Notes: generated from the sequence alone by a model not told the origin. Shown: positions 9,400 through 18,736, counted from the stretch's first letter. The stretch: DNA of 22,177 bases from Jimgerdemannia flammicorona (GCA_003990745.1 RBNI01001496.1:1-22177), one strand, 5' to 3'. A program made the numbers and translations.

Positions 9400-9690
9400 C
9401 TTGTCATTCTTCTTGACTTCAAATGGGGTGGTGGGGTTGTGATTCCTGACTATGAGGAAGATCTCACCAGTGTAATCAGGGTCAATTACTCCTCCTTCAA
9501 CTGAGATTTTGCTTATGGTCAGACTGCTCCTGGTCTTGATAATTCCAGTATGGTTCTCTAGTAACTTGACTCCAATTCCAGTGCCAAGTAGGGTGGTGGT
9601 ATGTGGTTTGAGGGTAGCATCTTGAATGCTGGCAAGGTCCATTCCTATGGCTCCTTCAGTCTTGTATTCTGGGATCTTGGCTTTGGGGTG
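9400..9690 (-). pseudogene. dUTPase-like domain in Gypsy Pol
   Basis: It lies in frame between protease and reverse transcriptase. It has dUTPase motif 1 (AIGMDLAS, 9651-9628), PHTTTLLGTGIGV, motif 2 (RSSL, 9531-9520) and motif 3 (GGVIDPDYTGEI, 9495-9460) with the Asp and Tyr that bind the nucleophilic water and deoxyuridine. Trimeric dUTPases hydrolyse dUTP to dUMP and limit uracil in new DNA. Motif 4 (normally GDRIAQ) is not recognisable beyond VKKNDK, and the glycine-rich motif 5 is absent before reverse transcriptase starts, so activity is doubtful. This stretch has no stop, unlike its neighbours. A charged linker of Glu/Lys runs precedes it. dUTPase domains are known in some retroviruses and reported in a few fungal Ty3/Gypsy elements. 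Confidence 0.8.
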
Positions 9691-9822
9691 AAACTTCTTA
9701 ACCTTGAGGGTGATGTCTGATTCTTGTTCCTCCTCATTATCACTGTTGGCCTGAAGCTCTGGGGGCTGGTCATCTTCTTCAGCTTTCCTTTTTTCTTCAG
9801 CAGCTTCTTGCTCATGTTTCTG

Positions 9823-10008
9823 TTAGTGGATTTTCCTAACTTCACTGATATAGGACCAGTAGTCATTCAGGTGTTCAGAGCAGTACATTCTAGCACCATG
9901 GGGGCATCTTCCTTGAGGGGTATACCCATTGATGATCTTGTTGTACCACTGCTTATCTGTGAGCTTGGGTGTCTTGTTCTTATTCTTGTTCTTATTCATC
10001 AAGTACAT
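9823..10008 (-). pseudogene. Cys/His-containing segment between protease and dUTPase
   Basis: This segment is in the same frame as the protease and dUTPase. It reads GRCPHGARMYCSEHLNDYW (about 9912-9858), with two Cys and two His close together (C-P-H-x5-C-x2-H). It follows a low-complexity NKNKNKNK run that may be slippage-prone. I do not recognise a family. It could be a small zinc-binding fold or simply linker. A stop at 9823 precedes the Glu/Lys-rich linker. Confidence 0.5.
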
Positions 10009-10049
10009 GAAGACCTCTGTATCCTCTTCATCTCCTTCCTCTATGTCTG

Positions 10050-10870
10050 ATAGAACTCCTTTGTGGATATTGATAGAGACTTATACCTTTCTTCCTCTGT
10101 AGTTAATCTGCATCTTCTGGGCATTGAGGTCAATTATGGCCTTGGCCTTGTAAAGCTATTGATTGCTAATGAGGATATCATAGTTGGTGGCACTTGTAAC
10201 AATCACATCTACTGGGATGGTAGCTCCTCCTATCTTGATGGGGACTTCTTAGATTTTGCTAAGGGGGATAGCTTGTGTACAATCTGCTGTAACATAGACC
10301 ATCTTGGTGGACTCTTCAATGTTCCAGCCTAGGCAGTCAATTGTCTTCTAGCTCATAAGGTATCCTCCAGCACTGATATCAATGATAGTATCAAAGATAT
10401 AGTCTTCAATCTGACATGGGGTATAGGCTGATGTCTTGTACTGGTCTTCGGATTCTTCACCTGAGTTCTTGGATTCTTCCTGTGCATTGTGAGCTTCTAC
10501 AATCTTATACTCTTGATTCTTGGCAGTAGTTGTAAGTCCTACTCTCAACTGCTGTCTAAAGGCAGGAACTTTGGCTAGCTGTCTAAAAGTGGCATTGATC
10601 TTCTGTTCCTTGAGGTCCTTGTAGATATCATACTGGTGGATCTTGGTCTTGTGCAGCTTCTGTTCCTTCTTGCTTTCACTTTCTCCTGAGACTAGAGTAG
10701 TGCCTTCAATAATTTGGTGGGCAGCTTCATCTAACTCCATGTTTTGATCAATCTCCTCAGATTGGGTCTTGCTTTGAATAGTGATAGCTGGGGTCTTCTT
10801 TTGGTCTTCCAACTGGCTTGCTGTTGCTCTTCTTGTCATAGGGCTTGGACCAGGTTCTGGTACCTTCAGT
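10050..10870 (-). pseudogene. Gypsy aspartic protease and preceding linker
   Basis: The frame open at 10348-10932 carries a charged linker (Glu/Lys/Gln-rich) and then FDTIIDISAGGYLMS. DISA at 10380-10369 matches the D-T/S-G-A active site, with Gly changed to Ser (GGT to AGT). After a stop, VDVIVTSATNYDILISNQ and KAKAIIDLNAQKMQI match the C-terminal half of retropepsins (the ILG-like region and following strands). Stops after LMS, SKI, SNQ and RKV are at positions fitting Trp or Gln. The protease would cut the Gag-Pol polyprotein. The frame is offset by one base from Gag. Confidence 0.75.
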
Positions 10871-11911
10871 AGTAGGGTAGAATTCAAGCTCTTTGTAGTA
10901 TTCTTCATCATCAGTGTCACCAATCTCCTCAATGACTACTATATTGGTTTGTTCTCTGGTTCTGCTAGCATTGCTTGGTTGGGCTTTGTGTCTTATTTCA
11001 GTCATGCAATTCTTTACATAGTGACCTTCTTCTCTACATCTGAAGCATGTGATATTGCATTCTTCTGTAGTGGCTGCAAATCTCTGCACTGGTCTCCTAT
11101 TGGTGCTTTGGACTTCTCTAACAATATCACCAAGGTGTGCAGTCATCTTGGTGAACTACTTGGCAAGTTCTTCCACTGAGTCAGCTTTGGCTATCTTGGA
11201 GGTAGGTGGGGTTGGTTGTCTGTTTACAACTGTGGCAGGTATGATACTAGTTAGCTTTGATGGCTCTATCTTGATATCAGTTATTTTCTCCATTGAGTAT
11301 TTGGCAGGGTGTCTGGCAGTCCAATATCTCTATGCAAAGACCACTTTCTGATCAAGAGTCAGTGCAGCTGGGGTAGACTGGATTGCTAGGGAAATTTCAG
11401 GGTGAACTCCTTTGAGGAAGGTTGAATCCACTATTTGTTCCTTGAGGTGGTCATCATAGCCAGCCAAGATAATCTGGTGGCAGATTCAGGTATAGAATGA
11501 GTTGGAATCTTCACTAAGTCCCTGACAGATAGTATTGAGTTGATCCTTGAGAGCTTGCTTGATCTCTTCAGTATAATATGTTGTTCTGAGGAAGGCCTTT
11601 ATGTTGGCAAGTTAGGCTGCACCAGTATTAGCAATAGTGGCTACGTTGAACTTGTCTCTGGCAGATCCTCTGAGGCTGACTGGTAGAAGAGCCAATTGAG
11701 TATCCACACCAAGGGCTCATATGGCAGTGAATTGTTCAAAGTCTTCAATGAAGGTCAGGATTGACTCTTCAGTAGTATATCTATAGAATGTGGGGGGGGT
11801 GCATTTCTATCTTGTCTTGAATTCTTGCAGAGGTGACTCTTGTAGTCAGGGTAGTTGTTGTGGGGGTTGTTCATTTTCCAGCTTGAAAGTGAGGGATTCA
11901 TCTTGAATCAC
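10757..11911 (-). pseudogene. Gypsy gag
   Basis: A single frame from just inside the primer-binding site to the stop at 10757, broken only by stops fitting Gln, Trp or Arg codons. The capsid part has FIEDFEQFTAI, ALLPVSLRGSARDKF, GLSEDSNSFYT and LKGVHPEISLAIQS, the pattern of Ty3/Gypsy Gag (retrotrans_gag family). The nucleocapsid part has CFRCREEGHYVKNC, an intact CX2CX4HX4C knuckle (about 11049-11008), followed by an acidic segment (DTDDEEYYKELEF). No in-frame ATG is obvious at the start; the first residues read VIQDESLTF. At its 3' end this frame overlaps the protease frame by about 175 bases. Confidence 0.85.
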
Positions 11912-11927
11912 CAGTCAATGGGCACCA
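11910..11927 (-). other. Gypsy primer-binding site
   Basis: On the minus strand TGGTGCCCATTGACTGGT begins three bases after the 5' LTR. Starting with TGG, it is complementary to the CCA end of a tRNA. I cannot name the tRNA with confidence. Confidence 0.65.
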
Positions 11928-12137
11928 AGTTGTTACATAGTGGTCACTGAGTCCTTCAAATATGTCAGATTCTCTTCAAGGTATATCTCTTAGACTAACT
12001 CAAGTTTGTTATAAGTAAGTTCTTATTGGAGTGCCTTCCTAAGGTCTTATAGTTCTCAAACTTCTTATCTTTAACTATCTTGTTATCTCTTAGATTGCTT
12101 GCAAGGAAGTGTGTATATTGTACTGAGAGGAACTGAC

Positions 12138-12170
12138 TTTATTTTAGAGAAAATAAGAGGGGTATTTATA
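12138..12170 (-). promoter_or_regulatory. TATA-like box and AATAAA in the Gypsy 5' LTR
   Basis: TATAAATA (12170-12163) and AATAAA (12143-12138) on the minus strand, identical in layout to 5088-5056. This copy would drive the full-length transcript through gag and pol. Assignment is by motif only. Confidence 0.45.
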
Positions 12171-12271
12171 CAAAATATAATTCAATGGTTGCTAAGATAT
12201 AAAGCTAAATATAAATTCCAATAACTACAACTACTAAGTTCCAGGGTCAGTACTGATAGTTGTACAGGTTC

Positions 12272-12405
12272 AGGATGCTGGTATAATTCAGTGTCACATC
12301 AGAATACTGGTACTGGTATTATTTAGTATTACATCAAAATACTGGTACTGGAACAATTCTATATCACCTCTGAATGCCAGTGCTAGCATTATTCAGTATA
12401 ACAAG
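12272..12405 (-). repeat. 35-bp imperfect tandem repeat in the Gypsy 5' LTR
   Basis: Counterpart of 5191-5325, with units of about 35 bases around a TACTGGTACTGG-like core. It differs from the other copy mainly by transitions. Confidence 0.55.
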
Positions 12406-12409
12406 GGAC

Positions 12410-13450
12410 TTAGAGCAGAATGTTCAGGACCATGGGGGCTTCATCCTTATCATCAGAGGTCAGGATATCTTCAAAGAAGATGAGGTCCACAAACGTTTCA
12501 TCAAGATCATATAGGTCATGTGGGATGATGTCATCACTGATGATGTCATCATATTCAGCAGCAGTGGGAATAAGGAGATCTGGAGCTCTTCAGTCTATGA
12601 GGTTCTCTTCCATGAAATAGGGGACAAATGTGGGGTCTTGGGGAGGTCTAACCTGGATGCTTGGGTCTTGGAATACTGAGATCAATCCTTACAGGAATTG
12701 GTCTAGGTTGTCTTAGAGGATGGGATGCCAGAAGTCTTCTACTTCATCACTATTGAGGGTGATAGTAGACTGGGCTTCTGTAGCCACCCTGGCTTCTAGT
12801 GTATTGATACAGTGAGATGACAGGTCTCTGAAGTCTGAGACTCTGACATATGTACTCCAAGTTGGGGATTGGCCATGATACATGCCTGAAGATCTGATAG
12901 ATCTTCTTAGCCATTCTTGTCTTGCGTATATTCATGGGAGTGGTATCTTGTAGGGCTGGCCTGTAGGAACTCCTGGCAGAGGAGATTTCCTATTTCATAC
13001 TCCTGTTACATTTGGAGGCATTCGGTAGCAATGGTGATCCTTGTTTCTATTTCACAGTAGTAGAGGATATAATGATAAGAGTCACCAGTACCCAGGTTGA
13101 CACTAGGAGTCCTTCTTGAGCAGGTCCTCATAGCTCTTCTAATGTCTTGGAACATCCTTTCTTCAACTGAGGTGCCTTGGTGGTTCCTTGACCTTGAGGT
13201 TTGATAGGCAGCAGGCATTTCGTTTGTAGTAAGTCTTTGAGCTATTTTGGGATTGGTGGGTCTTGTTGGTTGCTGCTACTATAGTTCCTTGATCCTTCTT
13301 TTATATTCCTCAAGATACTTATACTGTGATCACAATGACTCACAGTTGGTCATCATTGCTCATCTCATATACCATATGATCTCCTTATGCTCCAATCTAG
13401 TGGCTTGTGAGGAAAGACTGTCTCCTGTGCTGATATCATCATTCTGAGGT
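12410..13450 (-). pseudogene. Unrecognised U3 reading frame in the Gypsy LTR (5' copy)
   Basis: The second copy of the frame at 5328-6368. Open parts include 13006-13218 (GDSYHYILYYCEIETRI) and 12750-12935 (RMAKKIYQIFRH), and the acidic end with TSDDKDEA is kept. Here the codon after VF is CAA where the 3' copy has TAA, while an Arg-like TGA of the 3' copy has become TAA, showing independent decay. An 8-base deletion near 12950 and a 4-base insertion near 12852 shift the frame, so this copy is more damaged. If transcription starts at the TATA-like box, this copy is untranscribed; only the 3' LTR copy would be in the genomic RNA. Confidence 0.55.
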
Positions 13451-13460
13451 CACTATTACA

Positions 13461-13464
13461 CTAT
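13461..13464. repeat. Gypsy target-site duplication, right
   Basis: CTAT, matching 4845-4848. Copia-A reverse transcriptase resumes immediately afterwards, confirming the insertion boundary. Confidence 0.6.
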
Positions 13465-14101
13465 ATACATAGTATCAAACAAGTAGTATAATTATGAAAT
13501 AAAAGGATTGATAAACATCTTCTTGATGATGAATTCACCTATTACAATGCTGATAATTATATATATATATTCAGTACTATAATGATAGTAGTGTAGTATT
13601 TATTGGTATTTAGATTGATAATATATAATTATGTATCATTACTAGTAATAATAGGCTTAATGAAGTCAAAGAAGCTCTATGCTGAAAGTTCAAGATAATA
13701 GATATAGATGACAAGTTCTTTCTTTTGGGAATATCTATTATATATAACAGAAATATATAGACTATATATCTCTCATAAGTAATATATACTCAAACAATCC
13801 TCAAAAATTTCAATGTAAATGAATGTAAGCCTATTGATACTCCTATAGATACTTTTATGAAGTTAAGAAAGCCAGACTCTATGCTCAAGAATAGTAATAA
13901 TATATCAGTTAAAAATAGTATCAAAGGTATACCTTATCAGCAAGTAATCAGTTTTCTTATATATCTTATACTGGAAATGAGGCCTGATATATATATTATA
14001 TATCATGAATAAGATAGTGCAGTATTCCTCCTACTATGATAATTTGTATTAGAGTACTGTCAAGAGAATATTCAGATATCTTAAGAATATAGTATATTAT
14101 A
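13465..14101 (+). pseudogene. Copia-A reverse transcriptase and RNase H, second part
   Basis: It continues the domain cut at 4844: IKQ near 13480, NKRIDKHLLDDEF (about 13503-13541), later MNKIVQYSSYYDNLY and VKRIFRYLKN (about 14050-14090) at the start of the RNase H region. It matches Copia-B 15231-15830 on the other strand. The sequence is heavily stopped. The catalytic box is hard to place, near 13670-13700 or lost. The gene is cut again by Copia-B at 14102 and resumes at 20665. Confidence 0.7.
14097..14101. repeat. Copia-B target-site duplication, left
   Basis: TTATA beside the Copia-B LTR, matching CTATA at 20660-20664 with one C/T difference. Confidence 0.6.
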
Positions 14102-14226
14102 TATTAGATAGAGGGGCATTTTTATTGAATTTACATAGAATTTATATTTTATACATTACTGATAGATGACATAAGACTGATGAAATCACCAATCATGTGT
14201 TGATATATCAAGTTGCCATCCTAATA
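14102..14226 (-). repeat. Copia-B 3' LTR
   Basis: It matches 20535-20659 in the same orientation. On the minus strand it starts TATTAGGATGGC, a mutated TGTTGAGATGGC. Confidence 0.8.
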
Positions 14227-14236
14227 CTCCTGCTCA
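14227..14236 (-). other. Copia-B polypurine tract
   Basis: On the minus strand TGAGCAGGAG directly precedes the 3' LTR. Copia-A has TGAGTAGAAG at the same place (21517-21526). Confidence 0.55.
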
Positions 14237-14267
14237 ATGAGATATATATATAAAAAGAATATAAAAT

Positions 14268-14286
14268 ATACCCAAAAAAAAAAAAA

Positions 14287-14329
<43 letters not shown>

Positions 14330-14359
14330 CAAAAAAAAAAAAAATAAAATAAAAAAAAA
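14268..14359. repeat. A-rich low-complexity tract
   Basis: About 90 bases of A with a few T and two CCC interruptions, in the 3' untranslated part of Copia-B. Copia-A has only a short T-rich tract (around 21430) at the matching place, so this looks like slippage expansion. The CCC(A)n pattern is repeated at both ends. Confidence 0.85.
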
Positions 14360-14700
14360 TAGAATACAAACTAGAATAGAGATAAACTAGAGCAAACTAA
14401 ATATGACCAATAGAGTACTATCTAGATAACCACAGAAGGTCAAAATTCCCTACTTATAGGTATGAAAATAGGTAAAGAATGCAGTAAAAGACTAGTAATA
14501 TAGGAATTTTTACTAGTCAAAAAGTGTTTCAAAATATCTAAAATATTTGTAAAAATGTAATGTAATGTTATCCATACAATCCACTCATTAATGAGAGATG
14601 TAACCAATATATATATAGATGTAGGTATAGTATGAGAGACTTTTAATAATCTGAAAAGTGTCTCATAATTAATTGAGTACTGGTATAAGACCCATTCCTT
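14360..14700 (-). other. Copia-B 3' untranslated region
   Basis: AT-rich sequence between the RNase H end and the A-rich tract. It matches Copia-A 21230-21430 on the other strand. A 91-codon open stretch at 14440-14715 covers the last residues of Pol (KEWVLYQYS) and then reads into this untranslated DNA; it is not a separate gene. Confidence 0.5.
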
Positions 14701-15230
14701 CAATGCATTGCTCAAACTTTGGTCTTGAAAGGGCCTTAGTAAGTAAATCAGCAGTCATATACTCTATAGAGATATATTCTAAGTATATAGTACCATTTTC
14801 TATATATTTATGAATGTAATAGTACTATATATTAATATGCTTCATTCTGCTATAGTATACTAGATTCTTGGTGAGTGCTATTATTGATTAATTATTCTAC
14901 TTGATTAGTACAGAGTTCTATTCCTGAGTGAAGCTGAGTTTCTTTAATAGCTCATGGAGCCAAATGGCGTTCTTTGTTGTCAATGACAATACCTGGTACT
15001 TTGCCTATATTGAGGATATTGCTATAGAACTCTGCTTACATATTTGTCATAAAATGATAGATCTTTTATTACTAATATAGAAGAGATACTCAGTCATAGA
15101 TTGACAGTCATCTAAGTCTCTACTCCAATTGGCATCATAAGCACTAGATAGTTAGATGCTGTTACTCTTACTTAATCCAATATTGCTGCCCAGTATGAGT
15201 ATACATATAGCATACTGATCTCTTTAAGTA
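14700..15230 (-). pseudogene. Copia-B RNase H remnant
   Basis: The C-terminal part of Copia Pol. It parallels Copia-A 20665-21230, with the end of Pol near 14700 (SNALKEWVLYQYS versus Copia-A KEMDLMSN). Internal stops are numerous. The downstream motifs (LTKAL-like region near 14740, a Leu/Lys-rich end) are recognisable only by comparison with Copia-A. Confidence 0.6.
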
Positions 15231-16260
15231 TCAGAAAATTCTCTTAATGGCCATCCAATGTAAATTATCATAGTATGAGGAATATTGCACCATCTTATTT
15301 ATGACATATAATATATCAGATCTTGATCCTAGTATGAGATATATAAGAGAGCTGACCACTTGCCAATAGAGGGTATTATTAGTACTATTCTTGTTGTCAT
15401 TATCCTCAAGTATAGTATTTGGCTTCCTTAACTTCACAAAAGTGTCCATAGAAGTGCTGATGGGCTTACAATCACTCATATTAAAGTATTCAAGGATGAC
15501 TTTAATGTATGTCACTTATGAGAGGTATATGACATATATATTCCTATCATGTATAATGAATATCTCCAAAAGGAAGAATGTATTGCCCATATTGGTCATC
15601 TTGAATCCTTAGCATAGAGTCTCCTTTACTCCATTAAGCCTATTTTTGCTGACTATAATGATAATATCATCAATATATATACTAATGAATACTATGCTGT
15701 TATCATAATATTAAATGTATATATAATTATCTACTTCACAATACTTGAATCTATTGTCAAGAAGATGTTTATCAATTCTTTTATTCCATAGGCATACTGC
15801 TTGCTTAATACTGTATAATCCTTTATATAGTTTGTATATGAGCTCACTGTTCTAGTTGTCATATAGTTTATATCCTTGTGGTTGACAAACATATAGTTCA
15901 GTATCTATATCACTATTCAGGAAGACTGTCTTAATATCTATCTAATGGATCTTCAGATTATATAGTATACTAATTATAAGGAGTATTCTAAGCAAAGTAA
16001 GCTTGAATACTAGTAAGAATATTTCATTATAATCAACACTATAATCTTGCAAGTAACCCTTAGCAATAAAGTAAGCTTATTACCACTCTATATTATCATC
16101 AGTATTGTGCTTTATCCTATATACATATCTTGATCCAATCACTTGACAGTTTTGTAGAAGAGATATCAGATCTCATGTACCATTCTTGATGAGTAAATCA
16201 TATTTCTCATTCATTGCTTATTTCTATTTCTTACTATCAGGATTGATTACAGCTTCATTA
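15231..16260 (-). pseudogene. Copia-B reverse transcriptase remnant
   Basis: Motifs in order on the minus strand: YKTYLIAKGYLQDYSVDY, KTVFLNSDIDTELYVCQPQGY, LYSIKQAVCLWNKRIDKHLL, ISIYIDDIIII (YIDD at 15677-15666, where Copia usually has YVDD) and, in the 94-codon open stretch 15231-15515, YIKVILEYFNMSDCKPISTSM and GSRSDILYVINKMVQYSSY. These are standard Copia reverse transcriptase blocks. A Lys/Val replacement is seen in the block usually reading DVKTAFL. Several stops at former Gln/Trp codons interrupt it. Confidence 0.85.
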
Positions 16261-16365
16261 TATATGCTTGGCTTGTCAGAAGATATTATGATATATATTG
16301 TATTCATATGCTTCAGTGTAGCTCACATGGTCCTTGTGTTGCCACCAAGAGTCTATTGGCATATC

Positions 16366-16749
16366 TTAATAATTTCCTAGTTCTGAACAAGTTTCATGAT
16401 AAATATTGGAGTACTTTTGTATTTGTTTACTCTTTATAGAGGATTCCTCATCATTAGAGGATTCACCATCATCATCTTTGATCTCTGTTATTCTTGGCTC
16501 AGATATTTCTAGCTCAGGTATGTATAATAATTGATAATAATTTTGATTGATCACTGGAGAGGTAGATGATGGTTGTGCTGGTTGCTGTATTTGTACTAGC
16601 TGAGATATAGATGTAGAGGTTTTGACCAGTACTTCTACATAGAGTTCTGAGCTATTTTCTTTTTCTCTGAACTGTATGTCATACAAGATAACTATGTATA
16701 TACTACTTGTATAGATCTCATAGCTGGTATATCTTGCCAGAATACTCAA
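16366..16749 (-). pseudogene. Copia-B Pol linker between integrase and reverse transcriptase
   Basis: A 127-codon open stretch, Ser/Glu/Gln-rich, with IQQPAQPSSTSP and DDDGESSNDEESS. It corresponds to the disordered linker that joins integrase to reverse transcriptase in Copia Pol. Copia-A has the same region near 4040-4270. The listed ATG is internal, not a start. Confidence 0.65.
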
Positions 16750-17532
16750 GAAATATATACTTGCTTATCTTAAGTTCAAATTTATCCTGAGTAGTATTGT
16801 TTTTATCAAGAATATATATACCAGATCCAAATATATATTGATAGGATATATCTAGCTTTGTTCTACTCTATAATTCTTCAGAAGTAAGATTGTTATCTTA
16901 TGCTTGTTATTGTTGCCAACTTCCTTATTTAGTAATTAAGATATATATCTATTATGGATATATATCGCCATATTGATAGCTTTGGTCTAATAGGAATATC
17001 CTAGTCTGGTCACTATATTAATCATTGTTTGAGCCATTTCAATAATAATGTAGTTAAATCACTTGGCCACACTGTTTTGCTGAGGCATATAAGGAGCTAT
17101 TATTTGATAGCTTATACTATATTTTGTCAAGAATTCCCTGAATATATTGTTGATATATTTACATCTATTATCTGAGTATATAGTATGTATTCTATGTTCT
17201 GTATTGTTCTTGGTAATTACTTTAAATTCTTTAAATTTCTCTAAGACTTTGCTCTTCACTGATAGGAAATATACATATGTCTTATATATATAATTATTGA
17301 TAAATGTCAGAAAATATCTCTTGCCAGAATGTGATAGAGTATATATTGGGCCACATATATCTATATAGATTAGATCAAGGATCCTCAAGGTATGCTTTAG
17401 TCATTCTTCAGATAGTTGCTGGAAGGCTTTATTTTCTGCCCATACCTCATAAAAGTTATCTTCTGAATATATATATACTGGTAATCCTTTTACTGAGCTG
17501 CTTCTTATCATATGTTTGAGGCTCATCTTGCT
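16750..17532 (-). pseudogene. Copia-B integrase, main part
   Basis: The 109-codon stretch 17059-17388 contains LDLIYIDICGPI (first catalytic Asp), KRYFLTFINNYIYKTYVYF, KSKVLEKFKEFKVI and IYSDNRCKYINNIFREFL (second Asp), then PYMPQQNSVAK. The last residue should be the catalytic Glu and is Lys (AAG, 17064-17062), a G-to-A change, followed by a stop. Downstream to 16750 the rest of the core is broken by stops. Upstream, ISKMSLKY near 17520 is the pre-integrase zinc region, cut by the retroposon at 17533-17547. Confidence 0.85.
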
Positions 17533-17547
17533 GATATATCTTAAGCA
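17533..17547. repeat. Retroposon B target-site duplication, left
   Basis: GATATATCTTAAGCA, repeated at 18737-18751 as GACATATCTTAAGCA: 15 bases with one T/C difference. Long duplications of this size are typical of LINE-type target-primed insertion. Confidence 0.85.
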
Positions 17548-18736
17548 CAGGTCTTTGCCCCTTTCTCCACTACCTTACCAGTCACAATGGTTTGGTAGGC
17601 AATCTTCCAAGTCCACTTTTCACAACTATTACTCCTCTACCTCGGGTTGGTTTGCTGTACCTATTGCAGGGCAGTGGGAGAGAGGCAATGGTGATGAGTT
17701 ATCCCTTTATTGGTGTCCAATTAGTGTCTTCTCTACTTTTTCACAGTTTCTGGTACCTTTGGCTACATCTAGAGTATATCTATTTTGGTGCAGTGCTTTC
17801 TTCCTTTTACCATCACCAACAAGATACTGTCTCAGTGTATCATAGGTTATATAGGGAGTCAGTCAACCTTGGGCATTAAGTGCTCAGTATAGGTTATCTG
17901 CAGGTCCTCAGTACCTATGGTGGGGCCCTCTGGCCTTGGTGAGCTTCCCAGCAAGCACAGTTCTAGTATAGGTGACTGTTTTTTGGGTATAGTCAGGATG
18001 GGAGAGGAGATGGCCATTACAGATAGAAGGAAGGGTGATTACAGTGAACCAGTAGGGTGCCAGGCTAGGGGTAGTCATCAGGGCTGGGGCAGGTACTGCT
18101 TTGGTGGGGTCTTTTGATTGATGTAGAGTAGTTAGGTAGTAGGTATTACTCTTAGTTTCTTTGGCAATTTAGCAGGTTGGGCCTCAGTCATTGGGGGGGA
18201 TTGGGGGGCCTGAGGCTATCCATTTCAGGTATCTTGGCTGAACTCAACTGGAACTGGGAGCTGACATGACAATATGATTGAGGTCTACAAGCTTGAGTAG
18301 TGAGATATTGGAGGTCTCTTTCTGCCTCACATGTAAGTCCTTTACTCACCTTGACTGGGAGAACCAGGCCCTACTCACTGTGATATACTTTGATAAGAGT
18401 TTTTCTTTGCCTGTCATTCTTCTTGGGGTGGCAGAGGCTATTCTATTCGGCTCAGATGTGGCCTTATACATATGTTGGGGTCTCAGACATGCACTTTCAG
18501 TCATTGGTATATAGCTGAGTTCCCCCTGATAGTAGGGAGAGCATGGTGTACAGAATGAGGTATGGGCCAACATAAGTCCTGCTGTGTCTGATATAGTCAA
18601 GCTACTGGACATTAGCTAGCCTAGGTTAATAAGGGAGCAGTACTTGATAAGTGGTGGGGGAGGATTTTGGCCTATATAGTCTAGATTCTCTTCCAATAAA
18701 AATCTGCAGGATATTGAGTCCATTAAAAAAAAAAAA
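17548..18736 (+). mobile_element. Poly(A) retroposon, copy B
   Basis: A 1189-bp insertion in the pre-integrase region of Copia-B. It has a 15-bp duplication at both ends, AATAAA at 18695-18700 and twelve A at the 3' end. It is the inverted, more mutated sister of 1-1172: many CG dinucleotides of copy A are TG or CA here. Its first bases (CAGGTCTTTGCC) are not evident in copy A, so copy A may be slightly 5'-truncated. Open stretches (17516-17845, 17592-17879, 17917-18117, 18278-18514) are in frames not kept in copy A. Poly(A), AATAAA and a long TSD point to retroposition of a polymerase II-type transcript by LINE machinery. Family not recognised. Confidence 0.85.
18695..18736 (+). terminator. 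poly(A) signal and tail of retroposon copy B
   Basis: AATAAA at 18695-18700, then 24 bases, then A from 18725 to 18736. The same signal and spacing occur in copy A. Confidence 0.75.

Larger units (their letters stand above)
4849..13460 (-). mobile_element. Ty3/Gypsy LTR retrotransposon with dUTPase-like domain and U3 reading frame
   Basis: An 8.6-kb element coding on the minus strand. It has two LTRs of about 1.53 kb with TGT...ACA ends, a primer-binding site 3 bases inside the 5' LTR, a polypurine tract against the 3' LTR and flanking CTAT. Order from the 5' end: Gag with CCHC knuckle, protease, Cys/His cluster, dUTPase-like domain, reverse transcriptase, RNase H, integrase. The Gypsy order (integrase last) is clear. 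CpG is almost absent (roughly 15 by eye in 8.6 kb), while TG and CA remain common, so damage is less than in Copia-A. Pol has several stops and at least two 1-base deletions. It is not functional as it stands. Confidence 0.9.
11931..13460 (-). repeat. Gypsy 5' LTR (1530 bp)
   Basis: A direct repeat of 4849-6382 with the same order of U3 frame, 35-bp repeats and TATA-like box. Relative to the 3' copy it has an 8-base deletion near 12950 and a 4-base insertion near 12852, plus many transitions. The substitutions largely involve CA/TA and TG/TA pairs. Confidence 0.9.

Noticed and set aside
9142..9504. A 120-codon plus-strand frame, and others at 9724-10050, 10063-10332, 10781-11179 and 11049-11351
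   Set aside because: These are mirror frames of Gypsy Gag-Pol, which has clear domain motifs on the minus strand.
9460..9651. A captured host dUTPase gene
   Set aside because: The domain is in frame with protease upstream and reverse transcriptase downstream, so it is part of Pol rather than a separate host gene.
6395..11911. A reassigned stop codon explaining repeated in-frame stops
   Set aside because: All three stop codons occur, they coincide with expected Gln, Arg and Trp positions, the LTR copies show CAA versus TAA at the same site, and frameshifts are also present. Mutation is the simpler explanation.
1..18736. Inverted retroposon copies acting as terminal inverted repeats of one large DNA transposon
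   Set aside because: Each copy has its own poly(A) end, copy B has its own flanking duplication, and Copia-A continues past copy B to its 3' LTR.
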